Source: Deltaproteobacteria bacterium (GTDB taxonomy: Bacteria; Desulfobacterota; DSM-4660; Desulfatiglandales; Desulfatiglandaceae). Taken from it: 6,796 nucleotides of DNA. The stretch spans positions 1 through 6,796 of the forward strand of contig JABGPV010000261.1 of assembly GCA_018644785.1 (NCBI GenBank), given 5' to 3'. The notes beneath the pieces were generated by a model. It searched no databases, was not told the DNA's origin, and saw only the letters and a list, made by a program, of their open reading frames with translations. Positions within the stretch are counted from its first letter, which is position 1. Each line of letters begins with the position of its first letter. Of the stretch, positions 1 to 6,303 are shown one piece after another. The position numbers were made by a program, and so were the translations under genes.

Positions 1-14
1 CATCAAACTACCTC

Positions 15-1559
15 TTATGCCGTTGAAGCGAAAAGTTCTCGAAATAGCCCTCGATTTGCAGGCGAAGCAAAGTCGGTGAAGGTTTTGGCAAATGCGTCTT
101 TAACAGCCTTCTGTTCCTTTTCCAAGGTGCCAATTAAACTGCCAATGGCCACAAGGGTTTTTTTTGACTGTGAATGGGATATAGGCAATTCCTCAATAAC
201 GTTCAGGAGATATTCTCTCTGAACAGAGAGATCGTTAAAATCCCCCAAATTTCCTTGTAATTTCTTCAATTGGTTAATCAAGGTCTTAATTTTTTTGCGG
301 GGAAACAAACTGGAGAAGAATTCCATCAAGTACCGCAGTTTCTTACAATGAATTCTGAGAACGTGCAGTGCCTCATCTTCCGTGTTTTCAGCTATTTGAC
401 CCCCTAATTTCACAACATTCCGGTATTTTTTATAGATTCGGTTGCGCGCCAGATCAATTACAGGAAGCTTCGCATTGGATGCCTCGTCTGAATTTTTTTC
501 CGGCTTTTTCAAAAAAGCCTCCCAATCTCTCAAAATCTTTGCATATTTTTTACCCTGTAAACCGTTTATGACCTTCTGAAAGGCCTTTGATCGCCTTTTC
601 CGTAAATGGTCAAATAACGGTTCAATGTCGGTACGCAAAATCGGGGGAAGCATACTTTTGTATTTTTCTTCATATAACAGATAAACATCCAGGTCCCGCA
701 GTTCGTTGGTGAGTTTTCCCACAAAGGAAAAATCTTTCCTGAATCGATCGGTTGTTTTGGTTGGGAACACAGATTTAATTTGACCCAGTGCGGAGCGTGT
801 CCTGCGAATGGCCACACGGAAATCATGTAAAAATTCCGTATCCAGGTCTTTTTCAATATTGGCTTCGTTGATCCGCACAACCTGTACCAAAAAACGCAAT
901 AAGACTTTTGTGGCTTTATCAGAGCGCATGTCAGGGTCGAATTGAAGGTCAATGTTTGCCCTATAACTGCCCGGCTTCCTGCCCGAAACCGCCAATGCAT
1001 TAGAATATAAATCATCTGCTTTACTCAGCGTAAACTCGACAGCTTCGATTCGTTTGGCCAGATCATATGCGTATTTAGGGTATCCTCTAATGGGCTTCAA
1101 CCCTAAATGCGCTGTCAGGACCGGGGCATTCTTTTTACGGGATATTCGAAATTCTTCGTAGGTCAAACGAACCACTGTTTTTTCATCCGCATTTAGAATG
1201 CGATAGGGGATCGATCGGGATTTCAACGCAACAAGATCAATAAGCGCGCGCATCTTTATGACAGGTGCCAAAAAGCGCTTTAATTCACCTTCTGGAAAGT
1301 CCCATATGAAAACAGGAAAAGTGCTGATTTCGGCGCTAAGCATCATCTCGTTTTTTTTCAATTTTCGTAAGAAAAGCCTGTTTCCGCATTCATACAAAAA
1401 AAGTGATTTGTTAAATAGACGCCAATCAAAGGTATCGTAAATGGTCAAGCGCTCGGAAACGGCAGGCTCTTTTTTGATGCTATAGTGATCGGCCAGTTCT
1501 TTGATTAAATTTTGTTTATTGTAGCCGTCCGGCAATGTGTATTTTCGATTAACGAGCAT
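15..1559 (-). CDS. CHAD-domain protein with degenerate CYTH-like N-terminal domain
   Basis: This 514-residue protein has two parts. Residues about 180-500 form a CHAD domain, an all-helical fold rich in conserved His and basic residues that binds polyphosphate. The first signature is at 245-255 (H245, D246, R248, R252, R253, R255). The second is at 399-410 (H399, R402, K406, K407, R409, Y410), followed by LQGNLGDFNDL at 434-444. Residues 1-175 resemble a CYTH/triphosphate-tunnel domain: a YDTFDWRLF segment at 41-49 matches the family's YDTPDLRL strand. The opening MLVNRKY lines up with the family's MEIERKF, so both metal-binding glutamates of ExExK are absent and triphosphatase activity is unlikely. 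The ATG at 1559 follows a weak purine-rich AGAGA, and a candidate promoter lies just upstream. The gene is separated from the operon to its right by a probable terminator. The likely role is polyphosphate binding in the cytoplasm; I see no signal peptide or membrane segment. The CHAD call is firm and the N-terminal assignment is moderate. Confidence 0.88.
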   Translation of the reverse strand: MLVNRKYTLPDGYNKQNLIKELADHYSIKKEPAVSERLTIYDTFDWRLFNKSLFLYECGNRLFLRKLKKNEMMLSAEISTFPVFIWDFPEGELKRFLAPVIKMRALIDLVALKSRSIPYRILNADEKTVVRLTYEEFRISRKKNAPVLTAHLGLKPIRGYPKYAYDLAKRIEAVEFTLSKADDLYSNALAVSGRKPGSYRANIDLQFDPDMRSDKATKVLLRFLVQVVRINEANIEKDLDTEFLHDFRVAIRRTRSALGQIKSVFPTKTTDRFRKDFSFVGKLTNELRDLDVYLLYEEKYKSMLPPILRTDIEPLFDHLRKRRSKAFQKVINGLQGKKYAKILRDWEAFLKKPEKNSDEASNAKLPVIDLARNRIYKKYRNVVKLGGQIAENTEDEALHVLRIHCKKLRYLMEFFSSLFPRKKIKTLINQLKKLQGNLGDFNDLSVQREYLLNVIEELPISHSQSKKTLVAIGSLIGTLEKEQKAVKDAFAKTFTDFASPANRGLFRELFASTA

Positions 1560-1588
1560 ATGTGATTCTCTAAATGGTTTGAAGCTTC

Positions 1589-1617
1589 ACAATAGATCAA
1601 TTCATGGGTTGAATCAA
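1589..1617 (-). promoter_or_regulatory. Candidate sigma-70-type promoter for the CHAD gene
   Basis: Read on the minus strand, TTGATT (1612-1617) and TATTGT (1589-1594) are separated by exactly 17 bases. Each matches four of six consensus positions. Transcription would begin near 1582, giving a leader of a little over 20 nt before the CHAD start at 1559. It lies between the CHAD gene and the probable upstream terminator, where an independent promoter is needed. Four-of-six matches are common by chance, so this is only a candidate. Confidence 0.35.
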
Positions 1618-1669
1618 GATAAACGTGGGTCTCTGGAACTCGAGGTAAAAGTGATTTCAGGGGGTTTTC

Positions 1670-1864
1670 CTAAGGATTCAAGAACTCTCTCACTTTCACC
1701 AGGCTTTCCTGACTTCCGACTGCGACCACTGTGTCATTGGCGTAGGTAGTGCCCGAACGAAAACTGCCTTTTTCGCCAATCTCTTCGTCAGATAAAAATT
1801 TTAATCCTCGAAATACCAAATGTATTCCTGCGGTTAAAATTTTGATCTTCCTTGACCTTGACAA
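1670..1864 (-). pseudogene. Possible remnant of a TrkA-C/RCK_C-type regulatory domain gene
   Basis: A 64-codon open frame ends at a TAG at 1670. Its only available start is a TTG at 1862-1864; the next in-frame codons upstream reach a TAG immediately, and there is no ribosome binding site. The last 20 or so residues (DTVVAVGSQESLVKVREFL) read like the end of a TrkA-C/RCK_C domain, the ligand-binding tail of many K+ transport proteins and antiporters (pattern GDxLxVVGsxExLxxlrexL). The first 40 residues do not resemble the rest of that domain, and no transporter or Rossmann portion is present. The TTG lies inside the T-tract of the terminator after the exporter gene. I infer a decayed 3' fragment of a lost gene. 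It could also be a chance open frame or a small unrelated protein. Confidence 0.35.
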
Positions 1865-1905
1865 AAAATCCTAGTTTTCGTTCAGACACTAGGTAGGAGA
1901 TTTTT
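1863..1905 (-). terminator. Probable Rho-independent terminator after the exporter gene
   Basis: On the minus strand, directly at the stop codon of the LysE-type gene, an AAAAATC-TC-CTA arm (1905-1894) can pair with TAGGATTTTT (1873-1864), with a two-base bulge and a loop of about 20 nt. An alternative smaller hairpin pairs CCTAG (1893-1889) with CTAGG (1874-1870) around a 14-nt loop. Either is followed by or ends in a run of six T (1868-1863). The stem is AT-rich and therefore not strong, but the position, immediately after the last gene of a same-strand run, supports the call. Confidence 0.45.
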
Positions 1906-2518
1906 ATTGTTCACTCACCGCCAATTTGGCCGCCAGAGCCGCAAAGATAGCAGCGAAAGATCGTTGAAACCACACGATTAATTTTGGAGATTTTACAACA
2001 TATGCGCTTACGCCACCGGCCAAGATTCCATACAGCATAAATATGATAAACGTCATGCCCATAAACACGGCGCTCAATAGTAGCATTTGTTGCGTGGGGA
2101 ATGTGGCATCAGCGGAAACAAAAAGGGGCAGAAAGGCCAGGAAAAATATGGAAAGTTTTGGGTTCAGTATATTGATTAAGAATCCTCTAAATGCGACTTG
2201 GAATAGGTTATTTTCTTTGCGGGGTTTTTTAAATTCAAGGGCGCCCGTCTCACGCCACATTGACCATGCAAGATAGAGCAAATAGGCGGCGCCGGCATAT
2301 TTAAGCGCCTGGAAAGCAAGGGCACTCATATGAATAATGGCGGACAACCCCAACACGCTGGCACATAGGTGAGGGAGAATGCCTGCCGTGCATCCGAATA
2401 CCGCGGCAATGCTTGCCCGGTAACCCAGAAAAAGCCCTGTTGATAGGGTATAAATAACCCCGGTGCCGGGTATTAGAACAACAATCAAAGATGTTAAAAG
2501 AAACTCGGTGCTAAACAT
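1904..2518 (-). CDS. LysE/RhtB-family amino-acid exporter
   Basis: This is a 204-residue, very hydrophobic inner-membrane protein of the LysE/RhtB efflux family, whose characterised members export lysine, threonine, homoserine or similar small molecules. The family pattern is visible. An N-terminal membrane segment runs into PGTGVIYTLSTGLFLGYR (17-34), followed by a glycine-spaced second helix (AAVFGCTAGILPH, 38-50) and a third helix near 69-88. A basic loop (97-103) precedes NPK at 119-121, and the helix after it ends in FLPLFV (129-134). Two more hydrophobic segments lie at about 144-173 and 180-200. Length and topology (about six segments) are normal. I chose the ATG at 2518 because GGAG (2525-2528) sits six bases before it; an in-frame TTG four codons upstream would overlap that site. 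The gene follows the rhodanese-rubrerythrin gene by 50 nt and is followed at once by a probable terminator, so it is likely the last gene of the operon. The substrate cannot be told from sequence. Confidence 0.88.
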   Translation of the reverse strand: MFSTEFLLTSLIVVLIPGTGVIYTLSTGLFLGYRASIAAVFGCTAGILPHLCASVLGLSAIIHMSALAFQALKYAGAAYLLYLAWSMWRETGALEFKKPRKENNLFQVAFRGFLINILNPKLSIFFLAFLPLFVSADATFPTQQMLLLSAVFMGMTFIIFMLYGILAGGVSAYVVKSPKLIVWFQRSFAAIFAALAAKLAVSEQ

Positions 2519-2524
2519 TGTTAT

Positions 2525-2528
2525 CTCC
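2525..2528 (-). promoter_or_regulatory. Ribosome binding site that sets the LysE-type gene start
   Basis: On the minus strand GGAG is six bases from the ATG at 2518. It overlaps the alternative in-frame TTG at 2530-2528, which therefore cannot use it. This moves the start to 2518. Confidence 0.7.
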
Positions 2529-2568
2529 AAATGATTTTGTATTCATATCTTCTTTTTCCCGCCCCTTT

Positions 2569-3384
2569 TTATGGTGGACAGCCTTCAATGGCATCGATGA
2601 GCGCACGCATATGTCCCTTCTCAGCTTGGGCGATGGATAGGAAAACCTCCGAGTTCTCGGATTCGGACAATTGATGGGCAAGATTGCGATACAAATCATA
2701 GGCGGTGTATTCAATTTTTAGGGCCATTTCCAACATGCGAAGGCAAGTTTGCTCTCCCTCGAATGCCAATTGCGTCATGGCATCCTTAAGCGCCAATCCG
2801 CCTTCCAGCACTTCTCCGTCAAGCCCTTCGAATAGTTTTTCAAAGGGCGCCAATTCGGCATCCCTTTGTTCCCAGGCCTCATGAACGGTTTTGGCGTGGG
2901 CTATTTCCGCCTTGGCCAGGCGCCCGAACACCTCCGACCATGATGGGTCCGGGTAGGCATCACTGATGTGGGCATAAAACCGCATGGCCCCCTTTTCCAG
3001 ATTCATGGCTGTCCTGAACATTTCTAAAGTCGTTTGTCCGTCAAAGAGTCGGACATCGGGTTGGTTGGAAACCGTGGCCTGATCCCAGGCCATGATGCCC
3101 CCGCTCAAGTTGTAAATATTTTCTGCTCCCTGAATTTCTTCCTCGGCCATTGAAGCTGCGGCCAGGGATCTGCCGCCCACGTGGCAATAGAATATGAGTG
3201 CTTTGTCCGCAGGCAGGGAATCTACGGTTTGAACCAGTTCGGGCAGGGGGATCAACCGGGCACCGGGAATATGAAAGGTCTCGTATTCATCGGGCTGCCG
3301 GACATCCAGGAGCAGGTAGCTTTTCTCATCATGGTTTTGAATGAATTGACGAAGTTGGTTAGGCGTCAGATCTTTGATTGCCAT
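2569..3384 (-). CDS. Rhodanese-rubrerythrin (ferritin-like diiron) fusion protein
   Basis: One 271-residue soluble protein carries two domains. Residues 5-105 are a rhodanese (single-domain sulfurtransferase). They include LLLDVRQPDEYETFHIPGA at 24-42 and an active-site loop CHVGGRS at 67-73, with Cys67 as the likely persulfide-carrying residue, and end in YNLSGGIMAW (91-100). Residues 118-268 are a four-helix ferritin-like domain of the rubrerythrin type. Candidate iron ligands are E130, E160 with H163 (ExxH), E225, and E255 with H258 (ExxH), which is the full diiron set. The CxxC pairs of a rubredoxin domain are absent, so this is not a classical rubrerythrin. The start is firm: GGGAGG lies five bases before the ATG, inside the end of hflX, which it overlaps by 26 nt. 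Rhodaneses move sulfane sulfur, and rubrerythrin-like domains commonly reduce peroxide in anaerobes. A combined role in sulfur/oxidative-stress handling is inference. The domain calls are strong; the true substrate is unknown. Confidence 0.9.
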   Translation of the reverse strand: MAIKDLTPNQLRQFIQNHDEKSYLLLDVRQPDEYETFHIPGARLIPLPELVQTVDSLPADKALIFYCHVGGRSLAAASMAEEEIQGAENIYNLSGGIMAWDQATVSNQPDVRLFDGQTTLEMFRTAMNLEKGAMRFYAHISDAYPDPSWSEVFGRLAKAEIAHAKTVHEAWEQRDAELAPFEKLFEGLDGEVLEGGLALKDAMTQLAFEGEQTCLRMLEMALKIEYTAYDLYRNLAHQLSESENSEVFLSIAQAEKGHMRALIDAIEGCPP

Positions 3385-4687
3385 GTGAACCTCCCGGGTT
3401 TAAGGGGTTGGGATGTGATGACTGGACCAGATATTTTTCCAAAGGGCGCATATCCTCCCTGGCCATTTCCACCGTCATGCGCACGCCGTCGTCCTCATAG
3501 GCGGTTTCAAGGACCTTTCCCATATTGTGAATGTCGTGTATCCGTTTCTGCTCCATGAGTGGCATCAACAAGGTGACGGTTGCGGTGGGGTGAAGGCATT
3601 CCCTTAAGTTTTGTAAAAAAAGATCTACGTTTCGGCCGGTTGCGGCAGAGATGAACTGTGCATCCGGATAAGATCTTTGAATGTTTCCTTTCTCAGCTTC
3701 GGAAACCCTGTCGATTTTGTTGAATACGAGGATTTGGGGAATACGGTCCGCCCCAATGGTTTTGAGGACGGTTTCCACATCCGCCATATGTTTTTGATGG
3801 TTTTCATCCGAAATGTCCGTCACATGAAGCAGAAAATCCGCTTCTTCCGCTTCTTTTAGGGTGGCGCGGAAACTTGCCACCAGGTGATGGGGCAGGTTGG
3901 AGATGAATCCCACGGTATCGGATATGACCGCTTCCTTTCCGTTGCCCAGTTGCAAAGATCGGGACGTGGAATCAAGGGTTGCGAACAGTTTATCCTCTAC
4001 CAGCACCCTGGCGTTTGTCAGCCGGTTGAAAAGTGTTGATTTTCCCGCATTGGTATACCCCACCAGGCCGACGTTCCGGCACCTTTTTTTTCTCAGTTTC
4101 TTTTGGGTATCGATCTGTCGGACAAGTTTTTTAAGGGTTTTTTCAATCTCATAAATTTCCCGTTGAAACTTCTGCCGGTCCATCTCACTCTGCTTTTCTC
4201 CCATTCCCCGAAATGCCGCTCCGCCTCCCGTTCTGCTGCCGCTCCGCTCCCGATCCAGGTGCCCCCACATGCTTTTCACCCGGGGCAATTCATATTTCAG
4301 TTCGGCCAGCCTTACCTGAAGGCGGGCCTCCCTTGTTCTGGCATGGGCGTGAAAAATTCTCAGGATCACTTCGGTGCGGTCGATGGCGGGTAGGGAAAAC
4401 CGTTTTTCAAGATTACGGGCCTGGCTTCCGGTGAGGTCATGATCGAAAATCAGGAGGTCAGCGTCTTCCCCTGCTTTTTCAAGGCTGGTTTCAATAAATC
4501 CTTCACCGATGAAGGTTCTGGGATGAATTTTCTCTCTTCTCTGAACATAGGTTCCAAGGGTAATGATGTCCGCCGTTTGCGCCAGACGCTCAAGCTCTTC
4601 CATGGAAGCATCCTTGGCAGCGGTGTCGCCGTCCAGGGCACAATAACCCAGTAGAATGGCTCTGGTTCCTTCAGTATTTTGGGACAT
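3359..4687 (-). CDS. hflX: GTPase HflX (ribosome-splitting/rescue factor)
   Basis: HflX is a cytoplasmic GTPase that binds the 50S subunit and splits stalled or idle 70S ribosomes under stress. The 442-residue protein has the family order. The N-terminal HflX domain (about 1-130) carries TYVQRREKIHPRTFIGEG (46-63). A helical linker at 120-205 holds the glycine-rich loop GGGAAFRGMGEKQSE (154-168). The G domain has G1 GYTNAGKS (210-217), G2 ATLDSTSR (236-243), G3 DTVGF (257-261), G4 NKID (323-326) and G5 SAAT (347-350). A C-terminal domain runs to the end. All nucleotide-binding motifs look intact. I prefer the ATG at 4687 because AGGA (4694-4697) lies six bases upstream; a TTG one codon earlier would be too close. 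It starts 8 nt after the gpmI stop, and the ribosome binding site overlaps that stop codon. Its 3' end overlaps the next gene by 26 nt. Both features point to translational coupling within an operon. Confidence 0.95.
   Translation of the reverse strand: MSQNTEGTRAILLGYCALDGDTAAKDASMEELERLAQTADIITLGTYVQRREKIHPRTFIGEGFIETSLEKAGEDADLLIFDHDLTGSQARNLEKRFSLPAIDRTEVILRIFHAHARTREARLQVRLAELKYELPRVKSMWGHLDRERSGSRTGGGAAFRGMGEKQSEMDRQKFQREIYEIEKTLKKLVRQIDTQKKLRKKRCRNVGLVGYTNAGKSTLFNRLTNARVLVEDKLFATLDSTSRSLQLGNGKEAVISDTVGFISNLPHHLVASFRATLKEAEEADFLLHVTDISDENHQKHMADVETVLKTIGADRIPQILVFNKIDRVSEAEKGNIQRSYPDAQFISAATGRNVDLFLQNLRECLHPTATVTLLMPLMEQKRIHDIHNMGKVLETAYEDDGVRMTVEMAREDMRPLEKYLVQSSHPNPLNPGGSHGNQRSDA
3390..3395 (-). 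promoter_or_regulatory. Strong ribosome binding site inside the end of hflX
   Basis: GGGAGG on the minus strand lies five bases before the ATG of the rhodanese-rubrerythrin gene and within the last codons of hflX. It is the strongest Shine-Dalgarno match in the window. It suggests that the downstream protein may be made at a higher rate than HflX from the same message. Confidence 0.75.
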
Positions 4688-4695
4688 CAATGTTC

Positions 4696-6249
4696 CTAAA
4701 GAATGAGATCATCCGCTGTCATTTCCTTTGGAATGGGAAGGTCCAGCAGGTGCAACACGGTGGGCGCCACATCCGAGAGTTTCCCCCGGGGCCGCAGCTT
4801 TTTCCCCGCGGCGTTTTCTGAGACATAAATCAAGGTCACCGGAAACAACGTATGACTGGTTTTGCAAACGTGTGTCTCATAGTCCGTCATCTGTTCTGAA
4901 TTTCCATGGTCGGAGGTGATCAGGATGTCCGCTTTCAGCTCCAGCAGCCTTTTTACGATTTTCCCCACGCAGTCGTCTACCACTTCAATGGCCTTGATGG
5001 CGGGGGCCATGGAACCGGTGTGCCCCACCATGTCGCCGTTGGCATAGTTCACCACGATAAAATCGTAAGGGTTGTCCGACAGGCGCTTCAGGATTTCATC
5101 GGTCACCGAATAAGCGTCCATTTCAGGATGACTGCCGAAGCTTGCCGCATCGAATCGGGAGGGTATCTCAACTTGGTCTTCCCCCGGGTAGGGGGTTGTG
5201 CTCTTACCGTTAAAGAAGCTGGTCACATGGCGGAATTTCTGTGTTTCAGCGATGCGAAGTTGGGCGAGACCTGCATTTGAGATCACTTCACCCAGTAGGT
5301 TGTCCATGCCCCCTTCCTCGTCCATGGGCGGCATGAGATAGGCGGCAAACGCATCGTAGTAGCGGGTGAATCCGGCGTACACAACCTTCGGCCGAACCTT
5401 GAGATCTCCCGGGTAGGATGGGTCCACAAAGGCGCGGGAGAGTTGAATGGCCCGGTCCTGGCGGTAATTGGTGTGTAGGATGGAATCTCCGTTCACGACC
5501 CCGTCATAATCCCCAATGCAGAAGGGGGGGATGTACTCGTCGGTCATTTCGTCTCCGTCGGGGGTCTTCATTTCCCCATAGGATTTTGCCACGGCGCTTT
5601 CGGCGCTTTCAGCCTTCATCCCTTCGGTGCAGACGATACAATGGTAAGCCATATCCGTCAGGTGCCAGTTTTCCGAGCGATCCATGCCGTAGTAGCGGCC
5701 CATGACGGTTCCGATTCGGCAATTCCCAACCTTCTCTATTTCGCAGTTCAGGGTATTAAGGTAGCCGAGGGTGCTTCTCGGCGGGGTGTCCCGACCGTCC
5801 AGGAACGGGTGGATAATGATTTCGCCATTGGGGAATTCCTGCCTTGCCCGGGCCATGATTTTGAACAGGTGTTTCTGGTGTGCGTGCACCCCTTCATCCT
5901 GCAACAGGCCGAGCAGGTGCAGACGGCTGCCGTTATCACGCCAGTTATTCATCAGTTTCTTCCATTCTTCCGCGTCAAAGAGAATGCCGCTGCTCAGTTC
6001 GTTGTCAATCCGCTTTAGTTCCTGGACCACGATACGTCCTGCGCCCATGTTGAGATGCCCCACTTCGCTGGACCCCTGATATCCGTCGGGCAGACCCACC
6101 GGCTCGCCCGCGCACTCCAGTATGGTCCAGGGATACTGCTTCCTGTATTCATCCATATTGGGTGTATTGGCGGCCAGGACCGCATTTCCCTCCTTTTTGT
6201 CATTCAATCCCCATCCATCGCGGATGATGAGCGCCACCGGTTTTTTCAT
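4696..6249 (-). CDS. gpmI: 2,3-bisphosphoglycerate-independent phosphoglycerate mutase
   Basis: GpmI interconverts 3- and 2-phosphoglycerate in glycolysis and gluconeogenesis through a phosphoserine intermediate, using two metal ions (usually Mn2+). The 517-residue length is normal and the protein is full. Visible catalytic and metal residues are D11 (RDGWG), the nucleophile S61 (GSSEVGH), H122, R153-D154 (DGRDTPP), R185 and R191, and R263/R266 (NYRQDR). K338, D406 and H410 (GDMVGH), D447-H448 (SDHGN) and H466 complete the set. The alkaline-phosphatase-like metal domain is split around the inserted transferase domain (about 75-310), as in the family. After K338 the loop reads FFNGKSTTPYPGED where many homologues have FFNGGxE. 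This is a variant loop, not a lost catalytic residue. The start is the canonical MKKPVALIIRDGWG. GAGAGAGG (6260-6267) precedes it at a rather long spacing of ten bases. The gene lies 54 nt after the nitroreductase stop and 8 nt before hflX, so it is probably co-transcribed with both. Confidence 0.96.
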   Translation of the reverse strand: MKKPVALIIRDGWGLNDKKEGNAVLAANTPNMDEYRKQYPWTILECAGEPVGLPDGYQGSSEVGHLNMGAGRIVVQELKRIDNELSSGILFDAEEWKKLMNNWRDNGSRLHLLGLLQDEGVHAHQKHLFKIMARARQEFPNGEIIIHPFLDGRDTPPRSTLGYLNTLNCEIEKVGNCRIGTVMGRYYGMDRSENWHLTDMAYHCIVCTEGMKAESAESAVAKSYGEMKTPDGDEMTDEYIPPFCIGDYDGVVNGDSILHTNYRQDRAIQLSRAFVDPSYPGDLKVRPKVVYAGFTRYYDAFAAYLMPPMDEEGGMDNLLGEVISNAGLAQLRIAETQKFRHVTSFFNGKSTTPYPGEDQVEIPSRFDAASFGSHPEMDAYSVTDEILKRLSDNPYDFIVVNYANGDMVGHTGSMAPAIKAIEVVDDCVGKIVKRLLELKADILITSDHGNSEQMTDYETHVCKTSHTLFPVTLIYVSENAAGKKLRPRGKLSDVAPTVLHLLDLPIPKEMTADDLIL

Positions 6250-6303
6250 TTTGGGTTTTCCTCTCTCTTGGTTATTCTCGAATGAATTTCGGTGCAGGCC
6301 TAA

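Noticed and set aside
566..1015. 149-codon open frame on the minus strand
   Set aside because: It lies entirely inside the CHAD gene in another frame, its translation has no family resemblance, and the CHAD frame carries clear domain motifs across the same bases.
1580..1589. Ten-base palindrome TGAAGCTTCA next to the candidate CHAD promoter
   Set aside because: A lone ten-base palindrome is expected by chance at this scale. There is no second copy nearby and no regulator gene beside it, so I do not call an operator.
1858..1863. Perfect plus-strand TTGACA, within a CCTTGA repeat
   Set aside because: No -10-like sequence lies at a suitable distance and no plus-strand gene follows.
2519..2568. 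Possible separate promoter for the exporter gene in the 50-nt gap
   Set aside because: AT-rich patches such as TACAAAAT exist, but no -35-like element lies at 16-18 bases. Read-through from the upstream gene is simpler.
4906..5280. 124-codon plus-strand open frame, with others like it at 3181-3558 and 5641-6018
   Set aside because: These are antisense shadows of gpmI, hflX and the fusion gene. Their translations are low-complexity and unlike known families, and the minus-strand frames have full catalytic motifs.
6250..6303. Possible promoter or terminator between the nitroreductase gene and gpmI
   Set aside because: I find no stable hairpin with a T-run, and no pair of promoter elements with reasonable spacing.
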